A stretch of DNA of 64,000 nt from Tissierella sp032104385 (GTDB taxonomy: Bacteria > Bacillota > Clostridia > Tissierellales > Tissierellaceae). Both the position numbers and the translations under genes were made by a program. The notes under the pieces are model-generated. The model had not been told where the DNA came from. It saw only the letters and a list, made by a program, of their open reading frames with translations, and did not search any database. Location: NCBI RefSeq assembly GCF_032104385.1, contig NZ_DAMCHJ010000007.1:1-64000 (forward strand), in the 5' to 3' direction. Positions 1-9,249 of the stretch are shown here, in pieces (within the stretch, counting starts at the first letter, position 1; every line of letters starts with the position of its first letter).

Positions 1-1
1 T

Positions 2-61
2 AGAGATGAAATAAGAGCTAGAGTATCTAAATTATGTGATAAATATCCATTATATAGATAA
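2..61 (+). CDS. glyA: C-terminal end of probable serine hydroxymethyltransferase (partial)
   Basis: An open frame enters from the left edge and ends at TAA 59-61; only the last 19 residues are visible. The tail, ending LCDKYPLYR, resembles the usual C-terminus of serine hydroxymethyltransferase (GlyA), which ends in a helix followed by a [KE]xPLY-type motif. GlyA interconverts serine and glycine with tetrahydrofolate using PLP. Identification rests on this short tail only, so another enzyme is possible. A strong terminator follows immediately. Confidence 0.45.
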   Translation, partial: RDEIRARVSKLCDKYPLYR

Positions 62-65
62 GTAC

Positions 66-97
66 AAGCCTACAGAATTATCTGTAGGCTTATCTTT
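66..97 (+). terminator. Rho-independent terminator
   Basis: A 10-bp perfect stem (66-75 with 82-91) with a 6-nt loop is followed by a T-rich tail, directly after the partial glyA-like gene. Confidence 0.85.
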
Positions 98-159
98 ACA
101 TATTGGCTATACTATATTAGAATAATAAACATATACTTAAATTTAATTGAGGTGTAAAG

Positions 160-1488
160 ATGGAATTAAAGAATTTTACAGAAGATAAAAATATTATAGA
201 GGAAGTTGCAAAAGGTAGTATAGCTGAAGAACTAGAAATAGAACCAGGAGATATACTGTTATCTATAAATGATATACCTGTTAAAGATATTATAGATTAT
301 AAATATTTGGTTTCAGATGATTATGTAGTAGTTGCCATAGAGAAAAAAGATGGAGATATTTGGGAGTTTGAGATTGAAAAAGATTTTGATGAAGATTTAG
401 GTTTAGTATTTACTAATCCTTTAATAGATAAAGCTAAATCCTGCAGAAACAAATGTATATTTTGCTTTATTGACCAATTGCCTCCAAATATGAGGGAAAC
501 ATTATATTTTAAAGATGATGATTCGAGATTATCATTTTTACAGGGAAACTTCATTACATTGACAAATATGAGTGATGAAGAAATAGATAGAATTATAAGA
601 TATAGGCTTAGCCCTATCAATGTAAGTGTTCATACTACTAATCCAGAGCTTAGGATAAAAATGCTAAACAATAAAAATGCTGGAAGGATATATGAAATAT
701 TAAAAAGATTTAAAGATGCCAATCTTGAAGTTAACTGTCAAATAGTATTAGTTCCTGGAATAAATGATGGGAAAGAATTGGAGAGAACTTTAGAGGATTT
801 ATCTAAACTATATCCTACAGTTGAAAGTGTAGCGGTTGTACCTATAGGTATAACTAAATATAGGGAAAAGCTTAAAAAAGTAGAACCCTATAATAAAGAA
901 TCAGCTAATGAATTATTAAAATTTATCTTTGATAAACAAAATTATTTTCTAAAAAAGTTGGGAACAAGATTTGTTTTTGCTTCTGATGAATTTTTTGCCA
1001 TGACTAAGACTAAGCTCCCTAAGTCTAATGATTATGAAGGATTCCCGCAGCTAGAAAATGGAGTAGGTCTTATGAAATCCTTTGAAGATGAGATAATGAT
1101 AGAACTTAAAAAAATAAAAACTCCAATAAATAATAATAAAAGATATATATTAGCAACTGGAACTTTAGCATATGACTTTATAGTTAAAATGAAAGAAAAA
1201 ATATTGGAAAAAATACATGGCATAGAATTAACAGTTATACCTATAGTTAATAGGTTTTTTGGAGAAACTATTACAGTGGCAGGATTAGTAACAGGTCAAG
1301 ATTTAGTTGCCCAGTTAAGTAGTTATGATAATATAGATGGGATTATTATTCCTAGATCAATGATGAAAAGGGATGAAGAAATTTTTTTAGATAATCTAAC
1401 TATTGAAGATGTGTCAAAGGCACTTAATATTCCTGTAATTTCATCTGAAGTTGAAGGAAAAAGTTTAATCGATATAATAAAGAATTGA
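160..1488 (+). CDS. DUF512 family PDZ-radical SAM protein
   Basis: A 442-aa protein with an N-terminal PDZ-like segment (about residues 5-70) and a radical SAM cluster motif CxxxCxxC at C95, C99 and C102 (CRNKCIFC), followed by the DUF512 C-terminal region. The family is widely conserved in Clostridia, usually next to der, and was historically annotated as an Fe-S oxidoreductase related to NifB/MoaA; its reaction is not established. Start ATG 160 follows GAGGTG. It lies 10 nt upstream of der and probably heads a der-plsY-gpsA transcription unit. Confidence 0.88.
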   Translation: MELKNFTEDKNIIEEVAKGSIAEELEIEPGDILLSINDIPVKDIIDYKYLVSDDYVVVAIEKKDGDIWEFEIEKDFDEDLGLVFTNPLIDKAKSCRNKCIFCFIDQLPPNMRETLYFKDDDSRLSFLQGNFITLTNMSDEEIDRIIRYRLSPINVSVHTTNPELRIKMLNNKNAGRIYEILKRFKDANLEVNCQIVLVPGINDGKELERTLEDLSKLYPTVESVAVVPIGITKYREKLKKVEPYNKESANELLKFIFDKQNYFLKKLGTRFVFASDEFFAMTKTKLPKSNDYEGFPQLENGVGLMKSFEDEIMIELKKIKTPINNNKRYILATGTLAYDFIVKMKEKILEKIHGIELTVIPIVNRFFGETITVAGLVTGQDLVAQLSSYDNIDGIIIPRSMMKRDEEIFLDNLTIEDVSKALNIPVISSEVEGKSLIDIIKN

Positions 1489-1498
1489 GGGATAATAA

Positions 1499-2818
1499 AT
1501 GAATAGAGCAGTTGTTTGTATAGTTGGAAGACCAAATGTAGGTAAATCAACTTTATTTAATAAAATAGTAGGAAAGAGAATAGCAATAACAGAGGATACA
1601 CCAGGCGTAACAAGAGATAGAATTTATGCAGAGGGTGAATGGCTTGGAAAATATTTTACTGTAATAGATACAGGTGGACTAGAGCCAGATAATGAAGAGA
1701 TAATAATGAAAAATATTAAAAGACAAGCAGAGATAGCCATAGATACAGCAGATGTTATTTTATTTGTAGTAGATGGAATAGAAGGGCTTAACGATACAGA
1801 TAAAGAAATTGGCAATATGCTTAGAAAATCAGGTAAAAATGTAGTAGTAGCTTGTAACAAAATAGATAATTCTAATTTTAAAAATCAAGTATATGAATTC
1901 TATGAATTGGGATTAGGAGAACCCATGATTATATCTGGGGAGCAAGGCCTTGGCATTGGAGATTTATTAGATGAAATAGTGAAATACTTTCCAGAGGACA
2001 AAGACACAGATTATGATGAAGATTTAATAAAAGTTTCTTTAATTGGTAAACCAAATGTAGGTAAATCTTCTTTAATTAATAATATTTTAGGAGAGGATAG
2101 AGTAATTGTAACTAATATTCCTGGAACTACTAGGGATGCTATAGATACTTATTTTAATTATGGAGATAATAGGTATGTTTTTATTGATACAGCAGGATTA
2201 AGGCGTAAAAGAAGTATCTATGAAGAAGTAGAAAGATATTCTGTAATAAGAACATTAACTGCTGTAGATAGATCTGATATTTGTATATTAGTTATAGATG
2301 CAACGGAAGGAGTAACAGAGCAGGATACTAAAATAGCAGGATATGCCCATGATAATGGAAAAGCTATTATTATAGCTATAAACAAATGGGATTTAGTAAA
2401 AAAACATACTAATACTCATTTAGAATTTGAAAAAGAAATTAGAAGAGTTTTAGGATTTATAGCATATGCACCTATAGTTTTTATCTCAGCATTAACAGGT
2501 CAAAGGGTAGATAAATTATTAGATCTAATAAATGTGGTAAATAACAATTATAACTTAAGGATTAGCACAGGAGTATTAAATGATATAATTAATGAGGCGG
2601 TACTGATGAATCAGCCACCTAGTGATAAAGGCAAGAGAGCAAAAATTTATTATGGTACTCAAGTTTCCGTAAGACCACCAAAATTCTTAATATTTGTAAA
2701 TTACAAAGAGCTTATGCATTTTTCATATGTAAGGTACTTGGAAAACCAAATAAGAAATCATTTTGGTTTTATAGGCACACCTATCCAATTTGAATTTAAA
2801 CAAAAGGGAGAGAAATGA
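1499..2818 (+). CDS. der: ribosome biogenesis GTPase Der (EngA)
   Basis: A 439-aa protein with two tandem GTPase domains and a C-terminal KH-like domain. G1 motifs are GRPNVGKST near residue 10 and GKPNVGKSS near residue 183; G3 motifs DTGGL and DTAGL and G4 motifs CNKID and INKWD are visible. Der acts in 50S ribosomal subunit maturation. The tandem GTPase arrangement is diagnostic of the family. The stop overlaps plsY (ATGATG), suggesting translational coupling. Confidence 0.98.
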   Translation: MNRAVVCIVGRPNVGKSTLFNKIVGKRIAITEDTPGVTRDRIYAEGEWLGKYFTVIDTGGLEPDNEEIIMKNIKRQAEIAIDTADVILFVVDGIEGLNDTDKEIGNMLRKSGKNVVVACNKIDNSNFKNQVYEFYELGLGEPMIISGEQGLGIGDLLDEIVKYFPEDKDTDYDEDLIKVSLIGKPNVGKSSLINNILGEDRVIVTNIPGTTRDAIDTYFNYGDNRYVFIDTAGLRRKRSIYEEVERYSVIRTLTAVDRSDICILVIDATEGVTEQDTKIAGYAHDNGKAIIIAINKWDLVKKHTNTHLEFEKEIRRVLGFIAYAPIVFISALTGQRVDKLLDLINVVNNNYNLRISTGVLNDIINEAVLMNQPPSDKGKRAKIYYGTQVSVRPPKFLIFVNYKELMHFSYVRYLENQIRNHFGFIGTPIQFEFKQKGEK

Positions 2819-3411
2819 TGAGAATATTTATAACCATATTATTATCTTATCTAATAGGATGCTTTTCATCTGCATACTTTTTAGGAAAAGTATCCAAAAA
2901 TATTGATATAAGAAATTATGGAAGTGGAAATGCAGGTGCAACTAATGCGCTTCGTATCTTAGGTAAAAAGATGGGGATATTAACCTTTGCTTTAGATATA
3001 TTAAAAGGAGTAATAGCTATACTGATTGGAAAATATATAGCTGGATTTAATGGAAGTCTATTGGCAGGTATTTTTGTTGTTTTAGGACATGATTTTCCAA
3101 TATTTCTTGGTTTTAAAGGTGGAAAAGGTGTTGCTACTTCCTTTGGAGTTTTACTACTACTTAATTGGAAGGTTGCATTAATGTGCTTAGTAATGGCTTC
3201 TGCTATAATAATATTTACAAAATATGTATCCTTAGGTTCAATTGCCGCTTGTATTACTGCACCACTTGCTATAGTATTGACTTCAGATACAGTGAATAAA
3301 GATTTATATTTGACAATATGGTTTCTAGCAGCATTAACCGTATACAGACATAAGGCAAATATATTTAGGTTATGTAGAGGTGAAGAAAATAAATTAGGGA
3401 AAAATATATAG
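2815..3411 (+). CDS. plsY: glycerol-3-phosphate acyltransferase PlsY
   Basis: A 198-aa integral membrane protein with about five hydrophobic segments and PlsY signatures: SGNAGATN near residue 37, GHDFPIFLGFKGGKGVAT near residue 95, and a late RHKANI segment. It transfers acyl groups from acyl phosphate to glycerol-3-phosphate, the first step of phospholipid synthesis. It may start at ATG 2815 or ATG 2818 (MM); both overlap the der stop. The next gene, gpsA, makes its glycerol-3-phosphate substrate. Confidence 0.97.
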   Translation: MMRIFITILLSYLIGCFSSAYFLGKVSKNIDIRNYGSGNAGATNALRILGKKMGILTFALDILKGVIAILIGKYIAGFNGSLLAGIFVVLGHDFPIFLGFKGGKGVATSFGVLLLLNWKVALMCLVMASAIIIFTKYVSLGSIAACITAPLAIVLTSDTVNKDLYLTIWFLAALTVYRHKANIFRLCRGEENKLGKNI

Positions 3412-3424
3412 GTAGGTGTTTATA

Positions 3425-4453
3425 ATGACTGAAAAGATTGGAGTATTAGGAGGCGGTAGTTGGGGTACTGCTTTAGGGATTTTATTAGCTAACAAAGGCT
3501 ATGATGTTGATATATGGTCAAGAGATAAAAATCAAGTTGAAGAAATGAATAATTCAAGAATTAATAAAAAGTATCTTCCTGATATTATACTACCATCAAA
3601 TTTAAAACTAACAAATGATTTGGAAAAGGCTAATTCCAAGAAGGATTTAATAATTTTATCTGTTGGAACCCATGGAATTAGGGAAGTGTTACAAAATTCT
3701 AAGCCCTATATTAAACCAAATCAAATAATAGTAAATGTTTCTAAAGGTATAGAGAATGGCTCTTTGCTTAGAATATCTCAAATAGTTGAGGAAATAATAC
3801 CTAATGGTAAATACGCCATACTATCAGGACCTTCTCATGCAGAAGAAGTGGCTAATAATATACCTACGGCTGTTGTTTCAGCATCTAAGGACAAAGATGT
3901 TTCAGAATATGTCCAAGATTTATTTATTACTCCAAATTTTAGAGTATATACAAATCCAGATGTTATAGGAGTAGAATTAGGGGGAGCTTTGAAAAATATA
4001 ATAGCCTTAGGAGCTGGTGTATCCGATGGATTAAACTGTGGTGACAATACTAAGGCAGCACTTATGACTAGAGGTATTTTTGAAATGGCAAGGCTAGGTG
4101 AAAAAATGGGAGCAAAAACCAATACCTTTTCAGGTCTTTCAGGGATAGGGGATTTAATAGTAACTTGTACAAGTATGCATAGTAGAAATAGAAGGGCTGG
4201 AATACTCATTGGACAAGGTATGAAAATAGATGAGGCTATTAAAAAGATAGGAATGGTTGTAGAAGGTATAAAAACAACAAAATCTACTTTTGAATTGTCT
4301 AAGAAATATAATATTAATATGCCTATAACGGAAGAAATCTATAGAGTGTTATATGAAGATAAAGATGTTAGAAACTCTGTTACTAATTTAATGATTAGGG
4401 ATAGAAAACATGAAATGGAGAATATAGTACTAGAAAATAATAATTTATGGTAA
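3425..4453 (+). CDS. gpsA: NAD(P)H-dependent glycerol-3-phosphate dehydrogenase
   Basis: A 342-aa protein with an N-terminal Rossmann motif GGGSWGTALG, a GPSHAEEV segment and a C-terminal catalytic domain with the LGAG/K(N)IIALG and SGxGDLIVTC motifs typical of GpsA. It reduces dihydroxyacetone phosphate to glycerol-3-phosphate, feeding PlsY. ATG 3425 is preferred over GTG 3416 because GGTAGGTG at 3411-3418 spaces correctly only to the ATG. Last gene of the der-plsY-gpsA unit; the terminator hairpin begins inside its stop codon. Confidence 0.96.
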   Translation: MTEKIGVLGGGSWGTALGILLANKGYDVDIWSRDKNQVEEMNNSRINKKYLPDIILPSNLKLTNDLEKANSKKDLIILSVGTHGIREVLQNSKPYIKPNQIIVNVSKGIENGSLLRISQIVEEIIPNGKYAILSGPSHAEEVANNIPTAVVSASKDKDVSEYVQDLFITPNFRVYTNPDVIGVELGGALKNIIALGAGVSDGLNCGDNTKAALMTRGIFEMARLGEKMGAKTNTFSGLSGIGDLIVTCTSMHSRNRRAGILIGQGMKIDEAIKKIGMVVEGIKTTKSTFELSKKYNINMPITEEIYRVLYEDKDVRNSVTNLMIRDRKHEMENIVLENNNLW

Positions 4454-4495
4454 CCTGCTAAAATTAGCAGGTTTTTTTCATTAGCTTGTAATATT
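4450..4495 (+). repeat. 46-bp direct repeat, copy 1
   Basis: The segment covering the gpsA stop codon, its terminator hairpin and downstream bases is repeated base for base at 5483-5528. Copies are 1,033 bp apart and bracket a lipoprotein gene and an ORF remnant. Confidence 0.95.
4452..4480 (+). terminator. gpsA terminator
   Basis: A 10-bp perfect stem (4452-4461 with 4464-4473) followed by a run of seven T. It lies inside repeat copy 1. Confidence 0.9.
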
Positions 4496-4627
4496 AATAT
4501 ATTATATAGACTTATAATAGCTTATAACATTGAAGTATTGAAATTTAGAGAAATAAATATGTTGACAATAAATACTAAAATATGATTTACTTGAATTAAC
4601 AATTAGAAGCAAACTATGTAGGTAGAT

Positions 4628-4798
4628 ATGTCCCTATGGCATAGAGGATATGTTAGAGGAGTAGAGGAATATAAAGATTCATATTTGGTTGAGTATCTTG
4701 AAAAACTATATTTAAATGGAAAAGTAATATAAGAATATAATAATATTTTTGAATTTAAGCTTGAATATATGGATGGGAAATGGATAATAATTAGATAA
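4628..4798 (+). pseudogene. ORF remnant with internal stop
   Basis: A 57-codon frame from ATG 4628 to TAA 4798 is broken by one in-frame TAA after KVI. The halves look coding (GVEEYKDSYLVEYLEKLYLNG and YMDGKWIIIR). It lies between the two 46-bp repeats, upstream of the lipoprotein gene. No family recognised; it could be the decayed end of a secreted or lipoprotein paralogue. Confidence 0.35.
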
Positions 4799-4836
4799 AT
4801 GTAAAACAAAGATTATTTATAACGGGGGTAGTTGTT

Positions 4837-5472
4837 ATGAAAAGTAGAAAACTTTTTTCCATAATATTAATATTTACTACTGTAATGTCTTTAGTTGCTT
4901 GTTCAAAAGAGACAGATTTATCTAAACTATTAAGGAAGGAAGGGGTTATACCCTATCAATTATCAGAGAAGGAGAAATATATATTGCAGGCTTTTGGCAT
5001 GGAAGGTAATTCGCAAATTATTTCTTTTCATGCACCAAAAGAAGTAATAACTTTAAATGTAAATGTTTACAGACTTGAAGATGGCAAAAATTGGAGCAGT
5101 ATTGGTGGTGGAGCTATTTCAATAGGAATAGATAGAGAGCCTACGGAGCAATTAAATGGAGTTTTTACAATGCAACTAAAAGAAAATTATGTAGTGGATT
5201 TTAATATAAATGCTAGTGGAAGAGCTTCTTATAAAACAGATGAAATTATACTTGATTTAGAAACAATGTCATCTACTAAAGACTTTTTACAGGAATTCCA
5301 GAAGATAGAAATCAACAAAGAAATACCTGTGGCTTTGATGGTTTATGATAGTGGTAGAAGCATGAGAAATTACTCTCTTCAAGACTATTTTGACCCATCT
5401 AAATTTTACGGAATGGATTTAGTGCAGGTAGTCACATTAACTTTTACTGATAAAGAATTGACTAATTCTTAA
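4837..5472 (+). CDS. putative lipoprotein, unknown function
   Basis: A 211-aa protein starting MKSRKLFSII with a hydrophobic signal segment and a lipobox (SLVAC) placing the lipidated Cys at residue 22. The mature part is predicted soluble with mixed alpha/beta character; no family recognised. GGGGGTAG precedes ATG 4837. It sits alone between gpsA and spoIVA, flanked by 46-bp direct repeats, and is terminated by the second copy of the gpsA terminator, suggesting insertion into an ancestral gpsA-spoIVA junction. Confidence 0.85.
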   Translation: MKSRKLFSIILIFTTVMSLVACSKETDLSKLLRKEGVIPYQLSEKEKYILQAFGMEGNSQIISFHAPKEVITLNVNVYRLEDGKNWSSIGGGAISIGIDREPTEQLNGVFTMQLKENYVVDFNINASGRASYKTDEIILDLETMSSTKDFLQEFQKIEINKEIPVALMVYDSGRSMRNYSLQDYFDPSKFYGMDLVQVVTLTFTDKELTNS

Positions 5473-5482
5473 TATCCCTACA

Positions 5483-5528
5483 GTAACCTGCTAAAATTAG
5501 CAGGTTTTTTTCATTAGCTTGTAATATT
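5483..5528 (+). repeat. 46-bp direct repeat, copy 2 (carries a terminator)
   Basis: Identical to 4450-4495. The included hairpin (5485-5494 with 5497-5506, then T7) acts as the lipoprotein gene terminator. Confidence 0.95.
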
Positions 5529-5601
5529 TAATACTCCCATACGTATATATATAATGTTAAGTATTATATTTAAATAAATATATTCATAAGGGGTGAACGG
5601 T

Positions 5602-7080
5602 GTGGAAGTATTTGATATATACAAAGATATTGCTGAGCGAACAGATGGAGATATTTATGCAGGTATTGTTGGCCCAGTTAGAACAGGGAAATCTACATTT
5701 ATAAAGAGATTTATGGAGCTGCTTGTTTTACCTAATATCGAAAACAAGCATAAAAAAGAGAGAGCTAAGGATGAATTACCCTTAAGTGGTTCGGGAAAAA
5801 CAATAATGACTACAGAGCCAAAATTTGTACCCAATGAAGCTGTAGAACTTATATTAAATGAGAATGTTAAATTTAAAGTAAGAATGGTGGATTGTGTTGG
5901 ATACTTAGTTAGTGGAGCTTTAGGACATGAAGAAAATTTTATACCTCGAATGGTAACTACCCCTTGGTATGAAAAAGAAATTCCTTTTGAAGAAGCCGCT
6001 GAAATCGGTACAAGAAAGGTTATTGCTGATCATTCTACCATTGGATTAGTTGTAACAACTGATGGATCTATAACTGATATAGATAGATCTAATTACATTA
6101 AGGCAGAGGAAAGAGTAATTTCAGAACTAAAAGAATTAGGAAAACCCTTTGTCATAATTCTAAATTCAAAACACCCTAATTTAGATAGTACAATTGCCCT
6201 AAGAGAAAGTTTACAGAGCAAATATGGAGTATCGGTAGTAGTAGTAGATTGTCTTAATATGGATGCTCAAGATATTGAAAAAATCTTTGAAAAATTATTA
6301 TTTGAATTCCCTGTAAAAGAAGTTACTATCAACCTTCCAAAGTGGATAGAAGGATTACCAAAAAAACATTGGATAAAGTCAAATATATTAAATTCTTTAA
6401 AAGAAACGATAGAAGGATTACAAAAATTAAATGAAGTTTCAGGATTCTTAGATCCATTAAAAGAACTGGATATTGTAAAGGATGTAAAATTAGTTGAAAT
6501 TAAATTAGGTGAAGGAGTTGTGCACTCTGAAATAGTTGTTGATGATAATTTATTCTATAATGTACTAAAGGATATGACAGGATATTCAATAGAAGGTGAT
6601 TATCAATTATTAGGTTTGATTTCAAAATTAGCTGAAACTAAAAAGAAATATGACAAGATTGAAAAAGCATTAATTGAAGCTAAGGAAATAGGGTATGGTC
6701 TAGTAAGTCCTAGCCTAGAAGAAATGGAGCTCGCTGAGCCAGAAATTTATCGTCAGGGCAATCGCTTTGGAGTAAAGCTAAAGGCGAAAGCACCATCACT
6801 TCATGTACTTAGGGCTGATATAGCAACAGAAGTTTCACCGCTTATTGGTACAGAAAAGCAATCTGAAGAATTAATACAGTATTTATTATCAGAATTTGAA
6901 GGAGAGCCTTCAAAGATTTGGCAATCAAATTTATTTGGTAAATCATTATATGATTTAGTAAATGAGCAACTTCAAGGAAAACTTAGCACGATGCCAGAAG
7001 ACGCAAGACAGAAACTTAGAAGAGCCCTTGAAAGGATAATTAATGATGGCAGTGGAGGATTAATTTGTATAATTATATAA
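5602..7080 (+). CDS. spoIVA: stage IV sporulation protein A, spore coat morphogenetic ATPase
   Basis: Near-diagnostic SpoIVA N-terminus (DIYKDIAERTDGDIY) and Walker A GPVRTGKST around residues 25-33. SpoIVA hydrolyses ATP and polymerises on the outer forespore surface as the base of the coat. GTG 5602 gives 492 residues, the Bacillus subtilis length, and spaces well from AAGGGGTG; GTG 5593 would overlap that SD. Expression by mother-cell SigE is expected, but no convincing SigE promoter was found. A CamA-like methyltransferase follows. Confidence 0.97.
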   Translation: MEVFDIYKDIAERTDGDIYAGIVGPVRTGKSTFIKRFMELLVLPNIENKHKKERAKDELPLSGSGKTIMTTEPKFVPNEAVELILNENVKFKVRMVDCVGYLVSGALGHEENFIPRMVTTPWYEKEIPFEEAAEIGTRKVIADHSTIGLVVTTDGSITDIDRSNYIKAEERVISELKELGKPFVIILNSKHPNLDSTIALRESLQSKYGVSVVVVDCLNMDAQDIEKIFEKLLFEFPVKEVTINLPKWIEGLPKKHWIKSNILNSLKETIEGLQKLNEVSGFLDPLKELDIVKDVKLVEIKLGEGVVHSEIVVDDNLFYNVLKDMTGYSIEGDYQLLGLISKLAETKKKYDKIEKALIEAKEIGYGLVSPSLEEMELAEPEIYRQGNRFGVKLKAKAPSLHVLRADIATEVSPLIGTEKQSEELIQYLLSEFEGEPSKIWQSNLFGKSLYDLVNEQLQGKLSTMPEDARQKLRRALERIINDGSGGLICIII

Positions 7081-7081
7081 T

Positions 7082-7113
7082 AAAAAAGGTAGAATGATTT
7101 TCTACCTTTTTTA
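7082..7113 (+). terminator. spoIVA terminator
   Basis: A 13-bp A-rich/T-rich stem (7082-7094 with 7100-7112) immediately after the spoIVA stop; the right arm ends in T6. Confidence 0.9.
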
Positions 7114-7308
7114 TTATATTTAGGATACTGTGAGAATCCATTAGAAAATGATGATAATAATATATACTGGATAGTATAATTAAGTTCCAGATAATGGTAT
7201 AATAAGGATATTGCCAAAAATATATCTATATAGAAGTAATACTAGAATAAATTATCGTGTATCTGTTGTAATGGATTTTTAATATACATAAAAGTTGAGG
7301 AGACAAAG

Positions 7309-9147
7309 ATGGAAAATAACATATTAGGTGATATTTATCAAAAGAATACTGATAAGGGAATCCGTAAATCTATAGGGCAATATTACACACCTGAGTTTAT
7401 TATTAAATATATAATTAATAAGACTGTTGACAAAGGTGATATTATAAAAAATCCTTATATTAGCGTTGTAGATATTTCCTGTGGTGCAGGATATTTTTTA
7501 ATGGCAGCCTATGATGTATTAAAGGGAAAATTTTTATTAGGACTAGAAGAATTAAAAGAGAAGTACAAAGAAGAAATATATGAATTAGAAAAGGATAATC
7601 AGTTATTAATTGTAAAAGGGAAAGATTATTGGAAAGAAGAAAATCTTCATTATCATATATTGAAACATTGTATCTATGGTGCTGATAAAGATAAAACGGC
7701 TGTAAATTTGACTAAAATAGGATTATCAAAAAAGGAATCAAATAAATTAATAGGGGAACTAAATATTGTGGAATGTGATAGTTTAGTTAAATGGGAAGAG
7801 TTTAGTATAGATAAGAGTAATTCAAAGGAGAAAAATAGGCTTATAAAGTTTTGGAGTAAAAAATATGATTATATAATAGGCAATCCTCCTTATATAGGAC
7901 ATAAACAATTAGATATGGATTATAAACAATGGTTACTCAATGAATACGATACTGTATTTAAAGATAAATCAGATATTTCTTTTTGCTTTTTAAAACGAAT
8001 AGTTGACATTTTATCTCCCAATGGTATATCTGGGATTATTACTTCAAGGTATTTTATGGAAGGTCCAACTGGAAGGAATTTGAGAATGTATTTAGCAAAT
8101 AATACAAATATTTTAGAAATAGTAGATTTTTATGGAGCAAAAATATTTAGAGATGTTGGAGTTGCGACAGCTATATATTTTTTTGAGAAAACTAAATCTT
8201 TAAATAATGAAATAAATGTGAATAAACTAATTGATGATGGACATAGCTTTGAGGAATCGGAAGATTTACAGGAAACCATGAAAGCTAATTTATTCGAAAG
8301 ATTTCAAATAAATCAAGCTAATCTAGATACAGATAGATGGATACTTATATCTAAGGAAAGCCTTAATATATATAAAAAAATAGAAAATAAAAGTAAATAT
8401 AAACTAGGAGATATAGTTACATCATTTCAAGGTGTTATAACAGGGTGTGATAAGGCTTTTGTATTAACGGAAGAACTCATAAAGAAATATAATATTGAAA
8501 AAGAACTGCTAAAAAAATGGATAAAAAACAAGAATGTAGATAGATATCATATATTAGATACAGAGTTATCTTTAGTATATTCGGATTTAATTAAATTGGA
8601 GAAAGACTATCCAAATAGTATAGAATTTATCAGAAATTATAAAGATAGATTAGAAAATAGGAGAGAATGTAAAGTAGGGAGAAGAAAATGGTATGAATTA
8701 CAATGGGGACGAGATACTAAATTATTTGAGCAGCCTAAAATTGTATTTCCATATAAGGCAAGTACAAATAGATTTGCGTTGGATTATAACAATCTATATT
8801 GTAGTGCAGATATATACTCTATAATTATTAAAGATGAATATAGAAATAAGATTTCACTAGAATATCTTGTGGGATTACTTAATTCAAGGATTTATGAATT
8901 CTATTTCAAATTATTTGCAAAAAAAATGGGAAAGGGGATATATGATTATTATCCAAATTCTGTACTAGATATGAAAATAATAATAGAAGATATAATTGAT
9001 GATATAGAAAATAGGGTTAAACAGATAATGAAATTAGATAATGATAATAATAGACAAGAGATATATAGATTAGAGGAGGAGATAAATATAATTGTTGGAA
9101 ATTACGTGGGTTTAGATGAAAAGGAATATAGGATTGTATATAAATAA
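7309..9147 (+). CDS. camA: orphan N6-adenine DNA methyltransferase, CamA-like
   Basis: A 612-aa gamma-type adenine methyltransferase. SAM-binding motif I DISCGAGYF is at 55-63 and catalytic motif IV NPPY at 192-195; a TaqI/Eco57I-like target-recognition region fills the C-terminal half. Several stretches (NPPYIGHK, FQGVITGCDKAF, ENRREC, RKWYELQWGR) match Clostridioides difficile CamA as recalled from memory. CamA is a solitary methyltransferase for CAAAAA that promotes sporulation. No nuclease motif or neighbouring restriction gene is visible. Adjacency to spoIVA fits a sporulation link, but orthology and target are inference. Start ATG 7309, RBS GAGGAG. Confidence 0.8.
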   Translation: MENNILGDIYQKNTDKGIRKSIGQYYTPEFIIKYIINKTVDKGDIIKNPYISVVDISCGAGYFLMAAYDVLKGKFLLGLEELKEKYKEEIYELEKDNQLLIVKGKDYWKEENLHYHILKHCIYGADKDKTAVNLTKIGLSKKESNKLIGELNIVECDSLVKWEEFSIDKSNSKEKNRLIKFWSKKYDYIIGNPPYIGHKQLDMDYKQWLLNEYDTVFKDKSDISFCFLKRIVDILSPNGISGIITSRYFMEGPTGRNLRMYLANNTNILEIVDFYGAKIFRDVGVATAIYFFEKTKSLNNEINVNKLIDDGHSFEESEDLQETMKANLFERFQINQANLDTDRWILISKESLNIYKKIENKSKYKLGDIVTSFQGVITGCDKAFVLTEELIKKYNIEKELLKKWIKNKNVDRYHILDTELSLVYSDLIKLEKDYPNSIEFIRNYKDRLENRRECKVGRRKWYELQWGRDTKLFEQPKIVFPYKASTNRFALDYNNLYCSADIYSIIIKDEYRNKISLEYLVGLLNSRIYEFYFKLFAKKMGKGIYDYYPNSVLDMKIIIEDIIDDIENRVKQIMKLDNDNNRQEIYRLEEEINIIVGNYVGLDEKEYRIVYK

Positions 9148-9177
9148 AATCGTGATTATATAATCACGATTTTATTT
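9142..9177. terminator. bidirectional terminator after camA-like gene
   Basis: A 17-bp perfect inverted repeat (9142-9158 with 9161-9177) includes the stop codon and has T/A-rich flanks on both strands. A GT microsatellite (about 9178-9190) follows. Confidence 0.85.
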
Positions 9178-9249
9178 GTGTGTGTGTGTCATAAAAATTA
9201 ATATATACTTAATAACTTCACAGTAGAAGATATTAATGCCTAGTTTAAT

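Noticed and set aside
5521..5601. SigE promoter for spoIVA
   Set aside because: CATACGT and CATAAG candidates have wrong spacing to a -35 element or lie too close to the start codon.
7309..9147. Complete restriction-modification system
   Set aside because: No nuclease motif in the protein and no restriction gene nearby; the sequence fits an orphan CamA-like methyltransferase.
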